This document shows, piece after piece, positions 59,816 through 64,000 of a stretch of DNA of 64,000 nucleotides; within the stretch, counting starts at the first letter, position 1; the number at the start of each line of letters is the position of its first letter. This stretch comes from Frondihabitans sp. 762G35. GTDB taxonomy: Bacteria > Actinomycetota > Actinomycetes > Actinomycetales > Microbacteriaceae. A program made the translations under genes and the position numbers. Under the pieces are notes generated by a model. It saw only the letters and a list, made by a program, of their open reading frames with translations. It was not told where the DNA came from and did not search any database. The DNA lies in assembly GCF_002074055.1 (NCBI RefSeq), contig NZ_CP014619.1, positions 2,823,002 to 2,887,001 on the forward strand. The letters are read 5' to 3'.

Positions 59816-60196
59816 TCAGGCTCCGGCTCGCGGCTCCCACCGGATGGGCAGGTAGTCGCTGATGTCGGCGCGGCTGCCGGACGCCGACAGCCGTGCGGCG
59901 TCGTGCGCCTCGGCGAACGTCAGGGTGCCGGTCGCGAGCTGCACGAAGGTCTGCGGGTCGGTCTCGACGACGTTCGGCGGCGTGCCGCGGGTGTGACTCA
60001 GACCCTCGCGGAACTGCACGGCGCCGAACGGGGGGACGCGCACCTCGACCGTGGCGCCGGGCTCGCGGTCGCCCAGGAGCTGCAGCAGGTAGCGCACGGC
60101 GGTCGCCGTCGTCGTCCGCGGGGCCTCGGCACCGAGCTCGACGGCGCCGCGCACGGCGGCGGCTCCCACGACGGGGTCGATCCTCACCTTGGCCAT
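59816..60196 (-). CDS. Sterol-carrier-family protein
   Basis: A 126-residue protein: MAKVRIDPVVGAAAVRGAVELG, TATAVRYLLQLLGDREPGATVEVRVPPFGAVQF and ETDPQTFVQLATGTLTFAEAHDAARLSASGSRADISDYLPI, the layout of the small SCP2-like proteins found beside purD in actinobacteria. They bind hydrophobic ligands in principle; no function is known. ATG 60196 lies six bases after TAGCGT. It is divergent from purD. Confidence 0.82.
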   Translation of the reverse strand: MAKVRIDPVVGAAAVRGAVELGAEAPRTTTATAVRYLLQLLGDREPGATVEVRVPPFGAVQFREGLSHTRGTPPNVVETDPQTFVQLATGTLTFAEAHDAARLSASGSRADISDYLPIRWEPRAGA

Positions 60197-60202
60197 GAGC
60201 AC

Positions 60203-60239
60203 ACGCTACCCGGGCCCGGGAGGCGTCTCTCGATAGGCT
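60203..60239. promoter_or_regulatory. Divergent -10 boxes of the sterol-carrier gene and purD
   Basis: Minus-strand TAGCGT (60203-60208), six bases before ATG 60196, and plus-strand TAGGCT (60234-60239), seven bases before GTG 60247. Only 25 bp separate them, so the two -35 regions overlap and one polymerase may exclude the other. Confidence 0.45.
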
Positions 60240-60246
60240 GAGGCCC

Positions 60247-61515
60247 GTGCGCATTCTCGTCCTCGGCTCCGGTGCTCGCGAGCACGCCATCGTCACGGCC
60301 CTCCTCCGCGAAGACGCGGGCCACCACATCATCGCCGCTCCCGGCAACGCGGGCCTCGCCCACGACGTCGAGGTGGTGAGCCTCGACGCCACGAACGGCA
60401 AGGTCGTCACGGAGTACGCGCTCGAGAACGACATCGAGCTCGTCGTCGTCGGACCCGAGGCGCCCCTCGTGGCCGGCGTCGCCGACGTGCTGCGCAGCCA
60501 CAGCATCCCGGTGTTCGGCCCTGGCAAGCGCGCCGCCGCGCTCGAGGGCAGCAAGACCTTCGCAAAGCGCATCATGGACGAGGCGCGCGTCCCCACGGGC
60601 CGCGCCGTGCGCGCGGGCACGCTGCAGGAGGCGACGGCCTCCCTCGACGAGTTCGGAGCCCCCTACGTCGTCAAGGCCGACGGTCTCGCCGCCGGCAAGG
60701 GCGTCCTCGTCACCGACTCCCGCGACGCCGCCCTCGAGCACGCGACCTACTGGCTCCAGCACGGCTCGGTCCTCATCGAGGAGTTCCTCGAGGGCCAGGA
60801 GGTCTCGCTCTTCCTCCTCTCCGACGGGCACACGGTGATGCCGCTCAGCCCGGCCCAGGACTTCAAGCGCCTCGGCGACGGCGACACGGGGCCCAACACC
60901 GGAGGCATGGGCGCCTACTCGCCGCTCCCGTGGCTGGCCGATCGCTTCGGCAGCGAGGCGGACTTCGTCGAAGAGGTCATCGAGACCATCGCGCTGCCGA
61001 CCGTGCGGCAGCTCGCCAAGGAGGACACCCCGTTCATCGGGCTGCTCTACGCCGGCCTCATCCTGACCGAGCAGGGCATCCGGGTCATCGAGTTCAACGC
61101 CCGCTTCGGCGATCCCGAGACGCAGGTCGTCCTCCCCCGCCTCCGCACCCCCCTCAGCGAGCTGCTGCTCGCGAGCGCGAACGGGTCGCTCTCGAGTCAC
61201 GCCGCCCCGGAGTTCTCCCCCGAGGTCGCCGTCACCGTCGTGCTGGCGAGCGAGGGCTACCCGGAGGCGCCGCTCACCGGCCGCGAGATCACCGGCCTCG
61301 ACGAGGCGCTGAGCGTGCCCGGCGTCACCATCGCCCACGCCGCCACCGCCCGCCTCGACGGCCGATTGGTCGCGACGGGCGGCCGCGTCCTCAGCGTCGT
61401 CGCCACGGGCGACTCCTTCGCCGAGGCCCGGAGCCGCGCCTACGAGGCTCTCGGGGCCATCGAGCTCGAGGGCGCCCGGTACCGCCACGACATCGCCGAG
61501 AAGGTCGCCCGATGA
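60247..61515 (+). CDS. purD: Phosphoribosylamine-glycine ligase
   Basis: A 422-residue ATP-grasp enzyme for the second step of purine synthesis. It begins VRILVLGSGAREHAI; other marks are PGNAGLA, VVVGPEAPLVAGVADVL, PYVVKADGLAAGKGV, LSPAQDFKRLGDGDTGPNTGGMGAYSP and EFNARFGDPETQVVLPRL. GTG start with a -10 box seven bases upstream. The stop overlaps the purC start (ATGA), so both form an operon. Confidence 0.96.
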   Translation: MRILVLGSGAREHAIVTALLREDAGHHIIAAPGNAGLAHDVEVVSLDATNGKVVTEYALENDIELVVVGPEAPLVAGVADVLRSHSIPVFGPGKRAAALEGSKTFAKRIMDEARVPTGRAVRAGTLQEATASLDEFGAPYVVKADGLAAGKGVLVTDSRDAALEHATYWLQHGSVLIEEFLEGQEVSLFLLSDGHTVMPLSPAQDFKRLGDGDTGPNTGGMGAYSPLPWLADRFGSEADFVEEVIETIALPTVRQLAKEDTPFIGLLYAGLILTEQGIRVIEFNARFGDPETQVVLPRLRTPLSELLLASANGSLSSHAAPEFSPEVAVTVVLASEGYPEAPLTGREITGLDEALSVPGVTIAHAATARLDGRLVATGGRVLSVVATGDSFAEARSRAYEALGAIELEGARYRHDIAEKVAR

Positions 61516-62402
61516 GCGGGTCGCCCGTCCTCGACGGCTGGACGCACCTCTACTCCGGCAAGGTCCGCGACCTCTACGTCCCGAGCTCGTCGGAGGGTCT
61601 CGACGACGCCCCCGCCGTCCTCGTCGTGGCCAGCGACCGCGTCAGCGCCTTCGACCACGTCCTCGAACCCGGCATCACCGACAAGGGCTCCCTCCTCACG
61701 AGCCTCAGCCTGTGGTGGTTCGCCCGCCTCGACGGCGTGCCCAACCACCTCCTCGACCCCGCCGCGGCTCCCGCCGATCTGCCCGCCGTCCCGGCCTCGG
61801 TCGCCGACCGCGCGATGCTCGTGAAGCCGCTCGACATGTTCCCGATCGAGTGCGTGGTCCGCGGCTACCTCGTCGGAAGCGGCTGGCTCGAATACCAGGA
61901 GTCGCAGACGGTGTGCGGCCTGGCCCTCCCCTCGGGCCTGTCGTCGGGCGACCGCCTGCCCGAGCCGATCTACACCCCGGCGTTCAAGGCCGAGCTCGGC
62001 GAGCACGACGAGAACATCACGTTCGAGCGCACCGTCGAACTGGTGGGCACCGAGACGGCGACCGCGCTGCGCGACCTCTCCCTCGAGATCTACTCCCGCG
62101 CGGCCGCCGTCGCCGCGGAGCGCGGCGTCATCCTCGCCGACACGAAGTTCGAGTTCGGCGCGGACCGCGCGACCGGGGAGATCACCCTCGCCGACGAGGT
62201 CCTGACGAGCGACTCCAGCCGGTACTGGGACGCCGAGGTCTACGCCTCCGGCAACCGCACCGACAGCTTCGACAAGCAGATCGTCCGCAACTGGCTGGCC
62301 GCGCACTGGGACAGGACCGGCGCTCCCCCCGTCCTGCCGCCCGAGGTCGTCGAGCAGACGGCGGCGCGCTACCGGGAGCTCCTCGGCCGACTGACCGCCT
62401 AG
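61512..62402 (+). CDS. purC: Phosphoribosylaminoimidazole-succinocarboxamide synthase
   Basis: A 296-residue SAICAR synthetase, the eighth step of purine synthesis (CAIR plus aspartate). Marks: YSGKVRDLY, ASDRVSAFD, EPGITDKGSLLT, FPIECVVRGYLVGSGW, PIYTPAFKAELGEHDENI, DTKFEFG and DSSRYWDAEVY. ATG overlaps the purD stop (ATGA). Confidence 0.96.
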   Translation: MSGSPVLDGWTHLYSGKVRDLYVPSSSEGLDDAPAVLVVASDRVSAFDHVLEPGITDKGSLLTSLSLWWFARLDGVPNHLLDPAAAPADLPAVPASVADRAMLVKPLDMFPIECVVRGYLVGSGWLEYQESQTVCGLALPSGLSSGDRLPEPIYTPAFKAELGEHDENITFERTVELVGTETATALRDLSLEIYSRAAAVAAERGVILADTKFEFGADRATGEITLADEVLTSDSSRYWDAEVYASGNRTDSFDKQIVRNWLAAHWDRTGAPPVLPPEVVEQTAARYRELLGRLTA

Positions 62403-62476
62403 GAGGCGCGCGGGAGCCCTCGCTCCCCGCCGGGAATCACCCCGACGGACGATTCTCGGATCGCCCGGGAATCGTG

Positions 62477-62482
62477 CACAAT
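62477..62482 (+). promoter_or_regulatory. -10-like box of the GNAT gene
   Basis: CACAAT, then GTCGTG, then GTG at 62489; weak match but the spacing recurs in this window. Confidence 0.28.
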
Positions 62483-62488
62483 GTCGTG

Positions 62489-62980
62489 GTGACTGACGTG
62501 CAGGTTCTCGAGAAGCAGTGGGCGGACACCGACGGTGCCCAGCTGCGCTGCGAACAGCAGGCGGAGATCGCCATCCGCTACGGCACCGACGACTCCGAGC
62601 CGGGCGTGAAGCCGTCGGCGAACGACGTCGCCGTCTTCGTCGTGGCCTACGCCGACGGGAAGCCGATCGGCTGCGGTGCGCTCCGGCAGTTGCAGGTCGA
62701 CCCCGACGACGCCGAGGCTCCGGCGGGCGACGCCGAGATCAAGCGGATGTTCGTGCGCTCCTCGAAGCGCGGCAGCGGTGCGGCGACGGCGATCCTGCGG
62801 GCCCTCGAGGCGAAGGCCCTCGAGAACGGCTGGACCAGGCTCGTCCTCGAGACGGGTCCCCAGCAGCCCGACGCCATCCGCTTCTACGAGCGCGAGGGCT
62901 ACGCGCGCATCCCCAACTACGGCAGCTACCGCGGCCACAAGCTCTCCTGGTGCTTCGGCCGCACGCTCGTCGCGGCCTAG
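62489..62980 (+). CDS. GNAT family N-acetyltransferase
   Basis: A 163-residue GNAT protein: FVVAYADGKPIGCGALRQL, KRMFVRSSKRGSGAATAILRALEAKALENGW (CoA loop), LVLETGPQQPDAIRFYEREGYARI, ending LSWCFGRTL. It may be a small-molecule or amino-group acetyltransferase; no target is known. Three GTG codons lie close together (62486, 62489, 62498); I chose 62489 from the position of the upstream CACAAT. Confidence 0.84.
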   Translation: MTDVQVLEKQWADTDGAQLRCEQQAEIAIRYGTDDSEPGVKPSANDVAVFVVAYADGKPIGCGALRQLQVDPDDAEAPAGDAEIKRMFVRSSKRGSGAATAILRALEAKALENGWTRLVLETGPQQPDAIRFYEREGYARIPNYGSYRGHKLSWCFGRTLVAA

Positions 62981-63041
62981 GCTGCCGCGCACTAGCCCCC
63001 GACGTCGGTCGGACGCCCGGGTTCCCCGCCGAACCGGCGGG

Positions 63042-63047
63042 TACGGT
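63042..63047 (+). promoter_or_regulatory. -10 box of the NodA-like gene
   Basis: TACGGT with six bases to the second of two adjacent ATG codons (63054), so the gene is likely leaderless from 63054. Confidence 0.4.
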
Positions 63048-63053
63048 GAGATG

Positions 63054-63635
63054 ATGACCGACCAGCAAGCCGCGCCCTACGAGCCGCTCTTCACCACCGT
63101 GGCCGAGGGCGACCTCTCCCTCGACGACCACGAGGGCATCGCCGCCATGCTCGCCCGCGCCTTCCCGAGCTACTCGCACTGGTATCAGGGCGCCCGCAGC
63201 TGGGCGGGCATGCAGCCGGAGCGACGGGTCGTCGCCCGCTCGGGCGACGTCGTCGTGGCGCACGCCGGCATCCGCAGGATGTTCGTGACCGTCGGCGAGA
63301 CCGACCTGCCCGTGGCGGCGGTCGGCATGGTCGCCGTGTCGCCGATCCTGCAGGGCACCGGTCTCGGCGGCCGCCTCCTGGGCCTCGTGGACGAGGCCCT
63401 CCGCGACCTCGACGTCGGCTTCGGCGTGCTCGAGACGGGCGAGGAGACGAAGCCCTTCTACAGCAGGCACGGCTGGATCCCGCTCGACTCCGTCACGGGC
63501 CACTACAACGACTTCACCGCCGACGGCGCGTCGACCCTGGTCTCCTCCGACGGCGCGTGGCTGATCCGCCCGATCCGCGCCGCCCTTGACGAGTGGCCGG
63601 TCGGCGACATCCGCTGGAACGGCCAGATGGTCTGA
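63054..63635 (+). CDS. GNAT-fold acyltransferase resembling NodA
   Basis: A 193-residue protein (rhizobial NodA is about 196). Recalled from memory, NodA shares with it, in the same order, ARSWAGMQPERR (NodA GRSWAGARPE.R), VVVAHAGIRRMFVTVGETDLPVAAVG (NodA VAAHMG..RRF..VG..DL.VAELG), VSPILQGTGLGG (V.PDLEGLGI), ALRDLDVGFGVL (ALQ.L.V.FG) and the ending DEWPVGDIRWNGQ (S.WP.GTLIDRNG). NodA transfers a fatty acid to the amino sugar of Nod factors; here there is no nodB or nodC nearby, so the acceptor is unknown. Convergent with catalase; a strong terminator lies between. It could also be an ordinary GNAT acetyltransferase. Confidence 0.78.
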   Translation: MTDQQAAPYEPLFTTVAEGDLSLDDHEGIAAMLARAFPSYSHWYQGARSWAGMQPERRVVARSGDVVVAHAGIRRMFVTVGETDLPVAAVGMVAVSPILQGTGLGGRLLGLVDEALRDLDVGFGVLETGEETKPFYSRHGWIPLDSVTGHYNDFTADGASTLVSSDGAWLIRPIRAALDEWPVGDIRWNGQMV

Positions 63636-63650
63636 CGCGCCGCACGACGG

Positions 63651-63692
63651 ACGAGCGCGCCGCCCACCCCGGAGGGCGGACGGCGCGCTCGT
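63651..63692. terminator. Two-way terminator between the NodA-like gene and catalase
   Basis: Perfect 12-bp arms ACGAGCGCGCCG (63651-63662) and CGGCGCGCTCGT (63681-63692), with inner pairing CCGCCC/GGGCGG as an alternative stem. It lies between convergent genes. Confidence 0.7.
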
Positions 63693-63709
63693 GCGTCAGG
63701 CGTGTCGGG

Positions 63710-64000
63710 TCAGGACTCGACGCCCACCGACTCCGGCTTCTCGTTCGCACCCGGGGCCGAGGTGGTGACACCCTGCTCGACGAGGCGGCCGAGCTCGGCG
63801 TCGACGTTCGACCAGTACCGGTAGATCCGGGGCAGGAGCTCCGGCACCGTCACCTTGGACACGTGGCCCACGATGTTCTGGACGAGGCGGTCACGCTGCT
63901 CCTGGTCCATCGTCTCGCGGTAGAGCGTGCCGGCCTGCCCGAAGTCGTCGTCCTCCGGGTGGAGGGTCGCGGCGGAGCGGACGAGCGAGCCGTCGCTCTC
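63710..64000 (-). CDS. Catalase, C-terminal end (rest outside window)
   Basis: The last 96 residues of a heme catalase are visible; the frame is open at 64000. Seen are the DFGQAGTLYRETMDQEQRDRLVQNIVGHVSKV segment and the RIYRYWSNVDAELGRLVEQGV ending, both standard in small-subunit clade-3-type catalases (KatA). The enzyme breaks down hydrogen peroxide in the cytosol. The ATG at 63910 is internal. Confidence 0.88.
   Translation of the reverse strand, partial: ESDGSLVRSAATLHPEDDDFGQAGTLYRETMDQEQRDRLVQNIVGHVSKVTVPELLPRIYRYWSNVDAELGRLVEQGVTTSAPGANEKPESVGVES

Overview
The window is 64 kb of very GC-rich (about 70% by eye), densely coded chromosomal DNA from an actinobacterium. Most likely it is a member of Microbacteriaceae; this is inference, from gene families such as DUF3073, the sterol-carrier/purD pair, the Cys2-type PurF that begins Met-Cys-Gly-Ile-Val-Gly, GTG/TTG starts, many leaderless genes and the absence of any Gram-negative outer-membrane partner genes. 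I see no phage, insertion sequence, CRISPR array, tRNA or rRNA. I recognise 55 genes; two run off the window ends and one is split by a stop codon.

Layout. 1-10.2 kb: housekeeping and stress genes (a 3-hydroxyisobutyrate-dehydrogenase-like enzyme, two SDR oxidoreductases, a YgiB/YgiC-like pair, a LysE exporter, a methyltransferase, an acetyltransferase, RecQ, a CPBP protease). 10.3-14.6 kb: a 1440-residue secreted nuclease/5'-nucleotidase. 14.8-23.1 kb: YpeA-like acetyltransferase, SbcC/SbcD, CutC, a DinB-fold protein and a DEAD-box helicase with a long Arg/Asp/Tyr repeat. 23.3-28.9 kb: RND exporter, GT39-like membrane glycosyltransferase and SGNH hydrolase, all on the minus strand. 29.1-35.3 kb: membrane-anchored esterase, an MprF-like lipid aminoacylation gene interrupted by an in-frame TAG, and a KimA-like potassium importer. 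35.3-35.8 kb: a gene-free array of 92-bp tandem repeats. 35.8-42.4 kb: LacI regulator with a divergent sugar ABC importer (no ATPase gene) and a glycogen-debranching-type glucosidase. 42.5-44.1 kb: DUF4188 protein and divergent MerR regulator. 44.2-49.6 kb: a six-gene operon (coiled-coil protein, NeuD-type acetyltransferase, DegT aminotransferase, three glycosyltransferases) for an unidentified surface glycan. 49.6-62.4 kb: a flavoprotein, DUF3073, purM, purF, IclR with divergent hutH, an ABC-2 exporter, and purD-purC. 62.5-64 kb: two acyltransferases, one resembling rhizobial NodA, and the end of a catalase.

Cross-cutting observations. At least 15 genes have a -10-like hexamer ending about 6-9 nt before the start codon, the hallmark of leaderless transcription; this decides several start sites. 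Two related palindromes of about 60 bp sit at gene 3' ends (20.3 and 42.4 kb), and the 92-bp array also begins inside a stop codon, so this genome seems to collect palindromic intergenic elements at gene ends. The word GCAGGAT/ATCCTGC looks over-represented, sometimes at the cost of rare codons.
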